Assembly: GCF_015291625.1 (NCBI RefSeq)
Contig: NZ_CP030047.1
Span: 2,666,001 to 2,730,000, forward strand
Direction: 5' to 3'
DNA: 64,000 nt
DNA from: Bradyrhizobium sp. CCBAU 53421
Lineage (GTDB): Bacteria; Pseudomonadota; Alphaproteobacteria; Rhizobiales; Xanthobacteraceae
The notes below the pieces were generated by a model that saw only the letters and a list, made by a program, of their open reading frames with translations, did not search any database and had not been told where the DNA came from. The position numbers were made by a program, and so were the translations under genes. Positions 56,369-64,000 of the stretch are shown piece by piece (position 1 is the first letter of the stretch; every line of letters begins with the position of its first letter).

Positions 56369-57178
56369 TCACGTTTTCTCCGCGAACGCGGTCGGTGTCT
56401 TGCCGGTAACCTGACGGAACGCGTGGGAAAACGCCGGCACGCTGGCATAACCGAGGTCGGAGGCGACCTGCTTGACCGACACGTTCGCATTGGTCGACAG
56501 CCGTTCGATCGCGGCCGCGATGCGGGCGCGCTGGCACCAGCTCTTGAACGAGAGCTGCGTCTCCGCCGCGAACAGCCGCGACAGCGTCCGTGCCGAGGTG
56601 CCGACGGTGCGCGCCAGCGCATCGATCTCGTGGTCCCTGGTCGGATCGGCCAGCACGATGTCGGCGGCGCGTCGGCAGCGCGGCTCCTGCGGCAGCGGGA
56701 TGAAGGTCGCGGAATCCTCGGCCTGGTGCAACTCCAGCATCACCAGCCTGATCAGCAGATCGGTGCGCTCGCGTCCGCATGATGCGTCGAACAGCGCAAG
56801 GATCGCCTGGTGCACCAGCGGCGAGACACGGACCACGAATTCATGGCCGAGGCTGTTGCTGCGCCTCTCGCGCGCGAGCCAGGCCTGGTCGAAATACAGC
56901 GTGCGCATCTCGATGTCGGCGAGCACGTCGATCGCATGGGGAAGCAGGGCAGGGACCCACACCGCGCGGTCCGGCGGCACCAGCCAGCGGCCCTTCGGCG
57001 TCGTCACCTGCATGGTGCCGCTCGCGGCATAGACCAGCTGTGCCTCGCGGTGCATGTGCGGGTCGAGCCGGACGCCCTTCTCATAGGAGCGCGCCACCAG
57101 ATGCACGCCGTCGCCGGTGACGCGCCGGTCCTGGTGCAGGGCTCTTATTGGCGGTTCAGCGATAGTCATTGGCGACAT
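56369..57178 (-). CDS. AraC-family transcriptional regulator with cupin sensor domain
   Basis: 269 residues; ATG 57178 is used, ATG 57169 is equally possible. The N-terminal half is a cupin-type ligand domain (HMHREAQLVYAASGTMQV and VWVPALLPHAIDVLADIE). The C-terminal half has the two AraC helix-turn-helix units, IDALARTVGTSARTLSRLF and VKQVASDLGYASVPAFSHAF followed by RQVTGKTPT. It is divergent from the MFS transporter gene with only 60 bp between them, so it probably controls that transporter in response to its substrate. Confidence 0.93.
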   Translation of the reverse strand: MSPMTIAEPPIRALHQDRRVTGDGVHLVARSYEKGVRLDPHMHREAQLVYAASGTMQVTTPKGRWLVPPDRAVWVPALLPHAIDVLADIEMRTLYFDQAWLARERRSNSLGHEFVVRVSPLVHQAILALFDASCGRERTDLLIRLVMLELHQAEDSATFIPLPQEPRCRRAADIVLADPTRDHEIDALARTVGTSARTLSRLFAAETQLSFKSWCQRARIAAAIERLSTNANVSVKQVASDLGYASVPAFSHAFRQVTGKTPTAFAEKT

Positions 57179-57238
57179 CCCGTCAGGGCAAGCACCTATA
57201 ACCTATTTTCGAGCAATTGAAGAATCGCGTGAAGAGAC

Positions 57239-58450
57239 GTGCCGGTGAAAGATTTGCCCATGAACAGTCCAAGCAATAGTCCGAGCCGGGTGATCGGCTT
57301 CGTCAACGCCGGCCATTTCATCGACCACTATGCGATGCTGATCTTCGCGGCCGCCGTCATCATCATGGGTCCGGCGCTCGGCATGGCCTATTCGGAACTC
57401 TTGCCCTATGCGACCCCGGGCTTCATCGCCTTCGGCGCCGGCTCGCTGGTCACGGGTTGGCTCGGCGATCGCTGGAGCCGCCGCCACATGATGGTGATCT
57501 TCTTCGTCGGCATCGGGCTGTCGATGATCTCGGTCGGCTTCGTGCAGACGCCGCTGCAACTCGGCGCCGCACTGCTGGCGATCGGCGTCTTTGCCTCGAT
57601 CTACCATCCGGTCGGCACCGCGATGATCGTGTCCTATGCCGAGAAGCTCGGCGCCCAGATGGGCGTCAACGGCGTCTGGGGCAATCTCGGCGTCGCCTCC
57701 TCGGCGCTGGTCACCGGCGTGATCGGCCAGTATCTCGGCTGGCGCTGGGCCTTCATCGCGCCCGGAACGGTCACCGTGCTGATCGGCATCGCCTTTGCGA
57801 TGACGGTGGTCCATGAGGACCGCAAGGGCTCCAGGCAGGCCGCAGCCCAGGTGCGCGTCGCCAAGGAAGACATGTGGCGGGTGGTGCTGTCGCTCTTGAT
57901 CGTGGTGATCGCGATCTCGACAACGTTCAACGCGGTGACGGTGGCGTTGCCAAAGCTGTTCGCCGAACGGCTCTCGGATCTGACCAAGAGCCCGGCATTG
58001 CTCGGCGTGATCGCGGCCGGGGTCTATGTGTTCGGCGCGATGACGCAGTACACGATAGGCAAGCTGCTCGACCGATATTCCTTGAAGACGGTGGCGCTGC
58101 CGCTGTCGTTCCTGCTGGCGCCGTTCCTTTATCTGGCGGCGAGCCTGTCCAATCTGCCGCTGATCGTGGTCTCGATCGGCATCGTGATGGGGGCGTTCGG
58201 CCAGGTCACGGTGAACGATGCCATGGTCGGCAAGTACACGACCGAGGAATGGCGCTCGCGCGCCTATGCGGTGCGCTATTTCGTCGGCTTCACCGCGGCG
58301 GGCGCTTCCGTCGGCCTGGTGGCCTGGCTGTATGATCAGGGCGGCTTCTCCATGATGCTGCGCGCGTTCGCGGCGCTGTGCCTGCTGGCGATCGCGGCCG
58401 CGATTATCCTGCCGCGCGAGATCCGCACCCCTGCCACGCAGGTGGGCTGA
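57239..58450 (+). CDS. Major facilitator superfamily transporter
   Basis: 403 residues from GTG 57239; ATG 57260 (MNSPSNSPS) is the alternative start, and ribosome sites do not settle it. About twelve membrane helices. The loop after helix 2 reads GWLGDRWSRRHMM, the MFS signature, and a proline/histidine-rich helix ASIYHPVGTAMIVSY resembles the fosmidomycin-resistance subgroup. Exports or imports a small molecule; identity unknown. Divergent AraC-family regulator 60 bp away. Confidence 0.92.
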   Translation: MPVKDLPMNSPSNSPSRVIGFVNAGHFIDHYAMLIFAAAVIIMGPALGMAYSELLPYATPGFIAFGAGSLVTGWLGDRWSRRHMMVIFFVGIGLSMISVGFVQTPLQLGAALLAIGVFASIYHPVGTAMIVSYAEKLGAQMGVNGVWGNLGVASSALVTGVIGQYLGWRWAFIAPGTVTVLIGIAFAMTVVHEDRKGSRQAAAQVRVAKEDMWRVVLSLLIVVIAISTTFNAVTVALPKLFAERLSDLTKSPALLGVIAAGVYVFGAMTQYTIGKLLDRYSLKTVALPLSFLLAPFLYLAASLSNLPLIVVSIGIVMGAFGQVTVNDAMVGKYTTEEWRSRAYAVRYFVGFTAAGASVGLVAWLYDQGGFSMMLRAFAALCLLAIAAAIILPREIRTPATQVG

Positions 58451-58660
58451 CGCGGCGCAGCTTCGACAGCCGGTTCGTCGTTGAGACAAGGTGCTCCCGC
58501 CGACCGGCGGGAGCGCCGCTCGGCCAATGGCGGCAATCCGTGACTTGGTCACGCTTGGCGAACTTGTTCCAACCCAAAGGTGTGGTAGATTCGAGCGGGC
58601 CTCGGGGACGAAGGCGCCGGTTGCGCCGCGTGCACGTATTTGTGGAGCAGCCGGAGCGCC

Positions 58661-60199
58661 ATGGGAGAAATTCGCGACTTCAAGTCAGGCCGGTCACAGC
58701 CTGACAATACACAGCCTCCCGGCACTTCAATGCCGCGGCGCCTCGCTGCGATCGTTGCCGGTGACATCGCCGGCTACAGCCGCCTGATGCAACTTGATGA
58801 AGAAGGCACGCATGCCCGCGTCAAGCGGACCTTGCGCGACCTGATCGAGCCAACCATTGCCGAGCACCACGGCAAACTGGTCAAGACCGCCGGCGACGGC
58901 TTCATCGCGATGTTCGACAGTCCGGTCGAGGCGGTCCGCTGCAGCATCGTGATCCAGCAGAACATGATCGGCCGCAACGCGGCGATCGCGCGCGATCACT
59001 GGATCGAGTACCGGATCGGCGTCAATCTCGGCGACGTCATCATCGAGCCCGACGATATCTATGGCGATGGCGTCAATGTGGCTTCGCGCCTGGAGGGGAT
59101 CGCGGCGCCCGGTGATGTCTTCATCTCCGGCGGCATCTACGAGCAGATCAAACACAAGATGGTCTGCGGCTACGAATCGCTCGGCGACAAGAAGGTGAAG
59201 AACATCACCGATCCGGTGCGGGTTTATCGCGTGCTGCCGGATGCCGCCGCGTACCAGAGGACGCGCAGGCGCCGTGAGTCGATCCTGCTCACGCTGCTCG
59301 GATTGGCGGTCGCGATCATCGCAGGCGGTGTGCTTTGGTACCTGCTCACGCAATCGCGCGGCAAGCTGGCCGAGGTGGCGCAGGCACCTCCGGCATCGAC
59401 GCCCGCGCCGCAGCCGGCACCGAGCCCGGCGCCGGCGCAAACCGCAAGTCCGAGCCCAAGCGCCGCACCGATCCAGCAGGCGTCACCTCAGGCGGCGCCC
59501 TCCGCCAGTCCCACAGCGTCAGTGCCGGCGCCCGAAATGGTCTCGCTGCAGGGTGGCAGCTTCTCGATGGGGAGCAATGACGACCCCTCGGAACGGCCGA
59601 TCCGCCGGGTGACGGTCAAGCCGTTCGCGATGGGCAAGTATCCGGTCAGTGTGCGGGAATGGAACGCCTGTGCGGCGGCCAAGGCCTGTAGCTTCATGGC
59701 CGGCGGCAAGGACGACGCTCCGGTCACCAATGTGAGCTGGAGCGATGCGAAGCAATATGTGGCCTGGCTCGCCGAGGCGACCAAGAAGGCCTACCGGCTG
59801 CCGAGCGAAGCCGAATGGGAATACGCGGCGCGTGGCGGCACGCAATCGAAATACTGGTGGGGCGACCAGATGCAATCGGGCAATGCCGGCTGCAAGGACT
59901 GCGGCGGCGACAGTGCCGCCGAGCAGCCGGTCAAGGTCGGCAGCTTCAAGGCTAATCCGTTCGGCCTTTACGATATGGGCGGCGGGGTCGATCAGTGGGT
60001 CGAGGATTGCTGGCACAGGAATTACCAGGGCGCCCCGGCCGACGGCGCGGTGTGGTCCGGCGGCGACTGCGCCTCGCATGTCATTCGTTCCGGCTCCTGG
60101 AAGAATGACGCGCGCTATGTCCGTCCGGCCAACCGGGACAATTACGACACCAATGTTCGCTACCCGACTCACGGTTTCCGGGTCGCGCTGTCTCCCTGA
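58661..60199 (+). CDS. Class III adenylate cyclase joined to an extracytoplasmic SUMF1/FGE-like domain
   Basis: 512 residues from ATG 58661 (CCGGAGCGCC upstream). Residues 25-195 form a class III cyclase with metal ligands Asp35 (VAGDIAGYS) and Asp79 (KTAGDGF), adenine-selecting Lys75, and Asn139/Arg143 in GVNVASRLE; it should make cAMP. A membrane helix spans about 207-229, then a Pro/Ala/Ser linker to 290. Residues 293-512 are a formylglycine-generating-enzyme-like domain (GGSFSMGS, LPSEAEWEYAARGG, GFRVALSP), but GSWKNDARYVRPANR lacks the two active-site cysteines. It looks like a one-protein sensor: periplasmic lectin-like domain, cytoplasmic cAMP output. Confidence 0.9.
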   Translation: MGEIRDFKSGRSQPDNTQPPGTSMPRRLAAIVAGDIAGYSRLMQLDEEGTHARVKRTLRDLIEPTIAEHHGKLVKTAGDGFIAMFDSPVEAVRCSIVIQQNMIGRNAAIARDHWIEYRIGVNLGDVIIEPDDIYGDGVNVASRLEGIAAPGDVFISGGIYEQIKHKMVCGYESLGDKKVKNITDPVRVYRVLPDAAAYQRTRRRRESILLTLLGLAVAIIAGGVLWYLLTQSRGKLAEVAQAPPASTPAPQPAPSPAPAQTASPSPSAAPIQQASPQAAPSASPTASVPAPEMVSLQGGSFSMGSNDDPSERPIRRVTVKPFAMGKYPVSVREWNACAAAKACSFMAGGKDDAPVTNVSWSDAKQYVAWLAEATKKAYRLPSEAEWEYAARGGTQSKYWWGDQMQSGNAGCKDCGGDSAAEQPVKVGSFKANPFGLYDMGGGVDQWVEDCWHRNYQGAPADGAVWSGGDCASHVIRSGSWKNDARYVRPANRDNYDTNVRYPTHGFRVALSP

Positions 60200-60223
60200 G
60201 GGATAGGCACGTTTGGAGGGGCT

Positions 60224-60649
60224 ATGAAAAGTGCAGGCTTGATCGTGCTCGCTGCAGCACTGACGTTGCTCGCCGGTCCGGCCGGCGCGCAAAACAAGCC
60301 GGCCGGGAAAGACACCAAGCTGTATTTCATTTGGCCGCGCGACGGAGCCAAGGTCAAAAGCCCGTTCGCTTGCCGCTTCGGGCTGCGCAACATGGGCGTC
60401 ACGCATGCCGGCGACGACTACCCGAACAGTGGCCATCACCATCTTCTGATCGATGTGGATGAGCCGCTCAATCCGAATGAGCCGATCCCGTCGGACAAGT
60501 CTCACCAGCACTTCGGTGCGGGCCAGACCGAGACGCAGCTCGACCTGGCGCCCGGCAAGCATACCCTGCAGCTGGTGCTGGGCGACGCCAAGCATTATCC
60601 ATTCAACCCGCCGGTCGTCTCCGAAAAAATCACCATCCGGGTCAAATAG
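60224..60649 (+). CDS. DUF4399 family exported protein
   Basis: 141 residues with a Sec signal (LTLLAGPAGAQNK). The mature part reads as one DUF4399 domain: YFIWPRDGAKVKSPFACRFG, NSGHHHLLIDVDEPLN and SHQHFGAGQTETQLDLAPG, ending GDAKHYPFNPPVVSEKI. The histidine clusters suggest metal binding but no activity is known. It starts 24 bp after the cyclase-SUMF1 gene, so the two are likely cotranscribed. Confidence 0.9.
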   Translation: MKSAGLIVLAAALTLLAGPAGAQNKPAGKDTKLYFIWPRDGAKVKSPFACRFGLRNMGVTHAGDDYPNSGHHHLLIDVDEPLNPNEPIPSDKSHQHFGAGQTETQLDLAPGKHTLQLVLGDAKHYPFNPPVVSEKITIRVK

Positions 60650-60752
60650 ACCGACACGGATAGCTCCCTTGCGCGAACCGCCGCTTGCGCAAGGCGGCCT
60701 CGTGCGGTCTGTTGCGCGCCGCCGGGCAAAGACCCGGCGTGGAGGAAGTCCG

Positions 60753-61550
60753 ATGTTGTCTCGACTGCTGCGTCTGGCTGGCCTCGTTCTGGGAGTGATT
60801 GTGATGGCCACGTCAGTTCATGCCGACGCCTTGAAGGATCAGATCGCGCCGACAGGAAAGCTCCGGGTCGCGATTGCGATCAGCCCGGCGGGCGGCGCGT
60901 TCTGGTCGACCAGGACCGCGAACGGCTATGCCGGCGTTCCCGTCGATCTCGGCCGCGAGATGGCGGCGCAGCTCGGCGTTTCCGTCGAATATGTCGTGCA
61001 CCAGAATTCCGGACAGATCACCGACGCTGCGGCGAAGGGCAGCTGGGACGTCACGTTCCTGCCCAAGGATCCCGAACGCGAGACCAGGATGACGTTCGGG
61101 CCGATCTACGAGGTCGCCGACGCCACCTATATCGTCAGGCCGGGTTCCAAAATCACGAACTTCGCAACGCTCGACCAGGACGGCGTCAAGGTCGCCGCCG
61201 TCAACAACACCACGACCATGCGTGGCGCGATCGCGCATCTCAAGCATGCCAAGGTCACTGGCTATCAGACCTATGACGAGATCTTCCATCTGCTGGAGAA
61301 CGGCGAGGTCGACGCCTTCGCGTTGTCGCGCGATCAGCTGATGGCGATGGCCAGGAAGATTCCGGGCACCTGCGTGCTGGACGAGACCTTCAAGCAGACG
61401 GTCACCGCGGTCGCGGTGCCGCTCGACCATCCGCTCGCCGCGGCGTTCGTCGGCAAGTTCATGACCGAGGCGATCGCCAACGGCACGCTGCGCAAGGCCT
61501 ATGACAATAACGGGCTGAAGGACACGCCGGTCCGCACCGAGGTGAAGTAG
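60753..61550 (+). CDS. Periplasmic solute-binding protein, family 3 (amino-acid type)
   Basis: 265 residues from ATG 60753, with the strong site GGAGGAAG; the longer frame overlaps the DUF4399 gene. The signal peptide ends near TSVHADA. The mature domain follows the SBP_bac_3 pattern: GKLRVAIAISPAGGAFW, YAGVPVDLGREMAAQLG, GSWDVTFLPKDPERETRM and FGPIYEVADATYIV. It should bind an amino acid or related small molecule, but no transporter genes are adjacent. A repeat element follows. Confidence 0.9.
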   Translation: MLSRLLRLAGLVLGVIVMATSVHADALKDQIAPTGKLRVAIAISPAGGAFWSTRTANGYAGVPVDLGREMAAQLGVSVEYVVHQNSGQITDAAAKGSWDVTFLPKDPERETRMTFGPIYEVADATYIVRPGSKITNFATLDQDGVKVAAVNNTTTMRGAIAHLKHAKVTGYQTYDEIFHLLENGEVDAFALSRDQLMAMARKIPGTCVLDETFKQTVTAVAVPLDHPLAAAFVGKFMTEAIANGTLRKAYDNNGLKDTPVRTEVK

Positions 61551-61588
61551 GCCGGCACGTCCCGACCCTGTCTCCGCCTCTCCATTCC

Positions 61589-61689
61589 GTCATCCTGAGG
61601 TGCGAGCGCAGCGAGCCTCGAAGGATGAATCGGCCCCGCTAGTGGCCGTCGATCCTTCGAGACGCCGCTGCGCGGCTCCTCAGGATGAC
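61589..61689. repeat. Palindromic intergenic repeat, 101 bp
   Basis: Begins GTCATCCTGAGG and ends CCTCAGGATGAC, with inner arms CTCGAAGGAT / ATCCTTCGAG. Lies in the 499-bp gap between the binding-protein and transporter genes, upstream of the sigma-54 promoter. Confidence 0.8.
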
Positions 61690-61828
61690 GGGGATGGAGG
61701 GCGCGCATCCTCTGGGCGACATCTGGGCATGCTGCATAATTCTGCGCCATTTCGCCGGACGGTTCCGGTGCGAGCTATATAACTCATTATATTAAAAGAG
61801 ATTTTTTTCCCGCCGGCGGCAGCCGCGC

Positions 61829-61845
61829 TTGGCATATCCATTGCT
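61829..61845 (+). promoter_or_regulatory. Sigma-54 (-24/-12) promoter of the formate/nitrite transporter gene
   Basis: TTGGCATATCCATTGCT: GG at 61831-61832 and GC at 61843-61844 with exactly 10 bases between, as RpoN promoters need. An AT-rich tract (61773-61808) lies upstream. Predicted transcript start is about 61856, leaving a leader of roughly 190 nt before the ATG at 62050. No clear NtrC or NifA activator site was recognised. Confidence 0.7.
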
Positions 61846-61856
61846 TTTAGTTGCAC

Positions 61857-61943
61857 CAGTCAATGACGACTGCCGTTCTCCGGATTGCCGAAGCCAGTGC
61901 TGGCCGCGGCGAGGGGATCAAGGCGCCCGGCCCGGGCGCCGCG
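61857..61943 (+). promoter_or_regulatory. Candidate ANTAR (NasT/NasR-type) antitermination leader
   Basis: Hairpin 1 (61857-61872) has stem CAGTC/GACTG and loop AATGAC. Hairpin 2 (61887-61910) has stem GCCG-GCC / GGC-CGGC with a 2x2 internal loop and loop AGTGCT. Both loops have six bases with A at position 1 and G at position 4, the known ANTAR-target signature. Hairpin 3 (61922-61940) is GGCGCCCG/CGGGCGCC. CGCGGCG (61905-61911) can instead pair with CGCCGCG (61937-61943), which would disrupt hairpins 2 and 3. No T-run follows, so the stop mechanism is uncertain. Confidence 0.5.
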
Positions 61944-62049
61944 AGCAATCGTTGCACCCCATCTCCCCGGACGGACGAACATTGCAACCAACCCGCGTCG
62001 CTTCCGGCAGGCAACCGGCGCGGCCGAATTGCGCAAGGGGAATTCACGA

Positions 62050-62868
62050 ATGGCCTATCTCGCACCGTCCGAATTCGTCACCAAGATGGTGGACGCCGGC
62101 GAATCCAAGATCTTCATGTCGACGCGCGACACCGTGATCCGCGCCTATATGGCCGGCGCGATCCTCGCGCTGGCTGCCTGGTTCGCCGTGACGATCAACG
62201 TCAACACGGGGCAGCCGCTGGTCGGCGCATTGCTGTTTCCGGTCGGCTTCGTGATGCTCTATCTCTTGGGCTTCGACCTGCTGACGGGCGTGTTCGTGCT
62301 ATCGCCGCTGGCGCTGCTCGACAAGCGGCCCGGCGTCACGCTCGGCGGCGTGCTGCGCAACTGGGGCCTCGTCTTCATCGGCAACTTCGCCGGCGCGCTG
62401 ACGGTGGCGTTCATGATGGCGTTCGTGACCACCTTCGGCTTCACGCAGGAGCCGGACAAGGTAGGCATGACCATCGGAAACGTCGGCGAGGCGCGAACGC
62501 TGGGCTATGCGGCGCACGGCGCGGCGGGCATGGCTACCCTGTTCATCCGCGGCATGCTCTGCAACTGGATGGTCTCGACCGGCGTGGTCGGCGCCATGAT
62601 CTCGACGACCGTGCCCGGCAAGGTCATTGCGATGTGGATGCCGATCCTGGTGTTCTTCTACATGGTGTTCGAGCATTCGGTGGTGAACATGTTCCTGTTC
62701 CCGTCGGGACTGATGCTCCATGCGAAGTTCTCGATCATGGACTATTTGATCTGGAACGAAATCCCGACCGTGCTCGGCAACCTCGCCGGCGGCCTCGCCT
62801 TCACCGGGCTCACGCTCTACACCACGCATGTGAAGACGGCGCCGAAGCGCCAGCGCCTCGCGGCTTGA
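62050..62868 (+). CDS. Formate/nitrite transporter (FNT) family channel, NirC/FocA-like
   Basis: 272 residues from ATG 62050, AAGGGG 9 bases upstream. Six membrane helices. Family landmarks are NFAGALTVAF, the second signature LFIRGMLCNWMVSTGVV and the pore histidine His209 in VFEHSVVNMFLFPSGL. FNT proteins carry formate, nitrite or hydrosulfide across the inner membrane. The sigma-54 promoter, the NasR-type leader and the kinase/phosphatase downstream all point to nitrite or nitrate assimilation rather than formate metabolism (inference). Confidence 0.9.
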   Translation: MAYLAPSEFVTKMVDAGESKIFMSTRDTVIRAYMAGAILALAAWFAVTINVNTGQPLVGALLFPVGFVMLYLLGFDLLTGVFVLSPLALLDKRPGVTLGGVLRNWGLVFIGNFAGALTVAFMMAFVTTFGFTQEPDKVGMTIGNVGEARTLGYAAHGAAGMATLFIRGMLCNWMVSTGVVGAMISTTVPGKVIAMWMPILVFFYMVFEHSVVNMFLFPSGLMLHAKFSIMDYLIWNEIPTVLGNLAGGLAFTGLTLYTTHVKTAPKRQRLAA

Positions 62869-62928
62869 TCCCGGGCGGCTTATGGGGCTCTCCTGTCACG
62901 GAGGGCCCCATTCGCATTGGGACGGTCG

Positions 62929-64000
62929 ATGCCGCGCGCGCTGACAATATCGGTCGGGCAATTCTCTGATCAGGGCCGCAAGGACACCAATCAGGATTTC
63001 CACGGCGTCTTGATCCCCGACGAGCCGCTGCTCGGCCTGAAGGGCATCGCCGTGGTGCTTGCCGACGGCATCTCCTCGAGCAGCGTCAGCCGCATCGCCG
63101 CGGAGTCCGCGGTCAAGAGCTTCCTGACCGATTATTACTGCACCTCGGAATCCTGGTCGGTGAAGACCTCGGCGCAGCGGGTGCTGGAGGCGACCAATTC
63201 CTGGCTCCACGCGCAAACGAGACGCAGCCAGAACCCCTACGACAAGGACAAGGGTTACGTCTGCACGCTGAGCGCGCTGGTGATCCGCTCGACCACGGCG
63301 CATCTGTTCCATGTCGGCGACTCCAGGATCTACCGCGTCGCCGGCAACAGCCTCGAGCAATTGACCAACGACCACCGCGTCGTGCTGTCGTCGCAGCAGA
63401 GCTATCTCGGCCGCGCGCTCGGCGTGAACCCGCAGCTCGAGATCGACTACCAGAATCTGCGGCTGGAGCCGGGCGACACCTTCCTGCTGGTCACCGACGG
63501 CATCTACGAGCACGTTCCGGCGCGGCAGCTGGCGAAGGCGATCAGGGACGGCGCCGCCGATCTCGACGCCGCCGCGAAGTCGATCGTGGAGCAGGCCTAT
63601 GAGAACGGCAGCCCGGACAACCTCACCGCGCAGATCATCCGGATCGACGAATTGCCTGACGGCGACGCCAGCGAGGTGTTCGGCCAGCGCACCGAGCTGC
63701 CGCTGCCGCCGCTGCTCGATGCACGGATGCTGTTCGACGGCTACCGCATCGTCCGCGAGCTGCATGCCTCGCACCGCAGCCACATCTATCTCGCGGTCGA
63801 CGAGGAGAGCGGCACCACGGTCACGATCAAGATCCCCTCGATCGACCTGCGCGACGATGGCGCCTATCTGAAACGCTTTGTGATGGAGGAGTGGGTCGCA
63901 AGAAGGATCGACAGCCCGCATGTGCTGAAGCCGTTTCTGCCGCAGCGCAAGCGTAATTTCCTCTATGTCGCGATGGAGTACATCGACGGCCAGACCCTGA
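62929..64000 (+). CDS. Bifunctional PP2C phosphatase / serine-threonine kinase, 3' end outside window
   Basis: The first 357 residues of a longer protein, starting ATG 62929. Residues 1-235 are a PP2C phosphatase: SDQGRKDTNQD, Asp46 in VVLADGISSS, HVGDSRIYR, LLVTDGIYEHV and NGSPDNLTAQII give the metal aspartates. From about 271 a Hanks-type kinase begins (YRIVRELHAS); its glycine loop is degenerate, but the ATP lysine is present in VTIKIPS. The frame runs off the right edge within MEYIDGQTL. Homologues sit in nitrate-assimilation clusters of Pseudomonas next to nasA and nirB, matching the transporter 60 bp upstream. Confidence 0.9.
   Translation, partial: MPRALTISVGQFSDQGRKDTNQDFHGVLIPDEPLLGLKGIAVVLADGISSSSVSRIAAESAVKSFLTDYYCTSESWSVKTSAQRVLEATNSWLHAQTRRSQNPYDKDKGYVCTLSALVIRSTTAHLFHVGDSRIYRVAGNSLEQLTNDHRVVLSSQQSYLGRALGVNPQLEIDYQNLRLEPGDTFLLVTDGIYEHVPARQLAKAIRDGAADLDAAAKSIVEQAYENGSPDNLTAQIIRIDELPDGDASEVFGQRTELPLPPLLDARMLFDGYRIVRELHASHRSHIYLAVDEESGTTVTIKIPSIDLRDDGAYLKRFVMEEWVARRIDSPHVLKPFLPQRKRNFLYVAMEYIDGQTL

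Overview
The window looks like the chromosome of a Bradyrhizobium-type alphaproteobacterium (Nitrobacteraceae). The evidence is high GC content with strong GC codon bias (hence many long false antisense ORFs), a Bradyrhizobium-type D-tartrate dehydratase with its catalytic Lys184 and His322, a fused transaldolase/phosphoglucose isomerase, a pqqABCDE operon, and several families of palindromic intergenic repeats of the kind scattered through Bradyrhizobium genomes. Genus assignment is inference from gene content, not from a marker gene. No rRNA, tRNA, CRISPR array or prophage was seen; the only mobile element is one IS5-type insertion sequence.

Layout. 1-8640: alpha-glucan/trehalose metabolism. 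treS-maltokinase (cut by the left edge) and glgE run leftward; malQ and a GH15 glycosidase run rightward from a shared divergent region with a candidate EcfG general-stress promoter. 8671-10968: a secreted RTX-like calcium-binding repeat protein. 11288-18753: a leftward six-gene operon, tal-pgi, gnd, zwf, pgl, gntK and a HAD phosphatase, covering the oxidative pentose-phosphate pathway and gluconate entry. 18987-20090: two small exported proteins. 20599-25478: the conserved stress trio prkA, yeaH-like and spoVR-like. 25732-26928: an orphan ABC substrate-binding protein. 27126-31794: a 2-oxoacid:ferredoxin oxidoreductase operon (korAB) with a GltD-like flavoprotein fused to a ferredoxin domain. 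32941-38048: a caspase-fold protein lacking both catalytic residues, followed by DUF1800 and DUF1501 proteins. 38859-43322: pqqABCDE (including the 26-residue pqqA) plus a prolyl aminopeptidase overlapping pqqE. 44073-46030: a PQQ-type sorbosone dehydrogenase and a dihaem cytochrome c, likely users of that cofactor. 46103-50756: amidase, glutathione peroxidase, DUF3297, tarD and a membrane protein behind a tandem operator. 51054-53423: a TonB-dependent siderophore receptor. 53609-54786: an IS5-family element inserted inside a genomic repeat. 54858-58450: malonyl-CoA decarboxylase and a divergent AraC regulator/MFS pair. 58661-61550: an adenylate cyclase/SUMF1 chimera, a DUF4399 protein and a periplasmic binding protein. 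61829-64000: a sigma-54 promoter and structured leader in front of a formate/nitrite transporter, then a PP2C/Ser-Thr kinase cut by the right edge, probably the start of a nitrite/nitrate assimilation operon.

The most notable point is the leader at 61857-61943. It has two consecutive hairpins, each with a six-base loop carrying A at position 1 and G at position 4, and a GC-rich hairpin that can exchange partners with the second one. This is the signature of RNA controlled by an ANTAR-type antiterminator (NasR/NasT), directly behind a sigma-54 promoter and ahead of a nitrite-type channel. Other points of interest are the pseudo-caspase, the cyclase fused to a cysteine-less formylglycine-generating-enzyme-like domain, the Kor electron-transfer operon, and the pqqE-overlapping peptidase.
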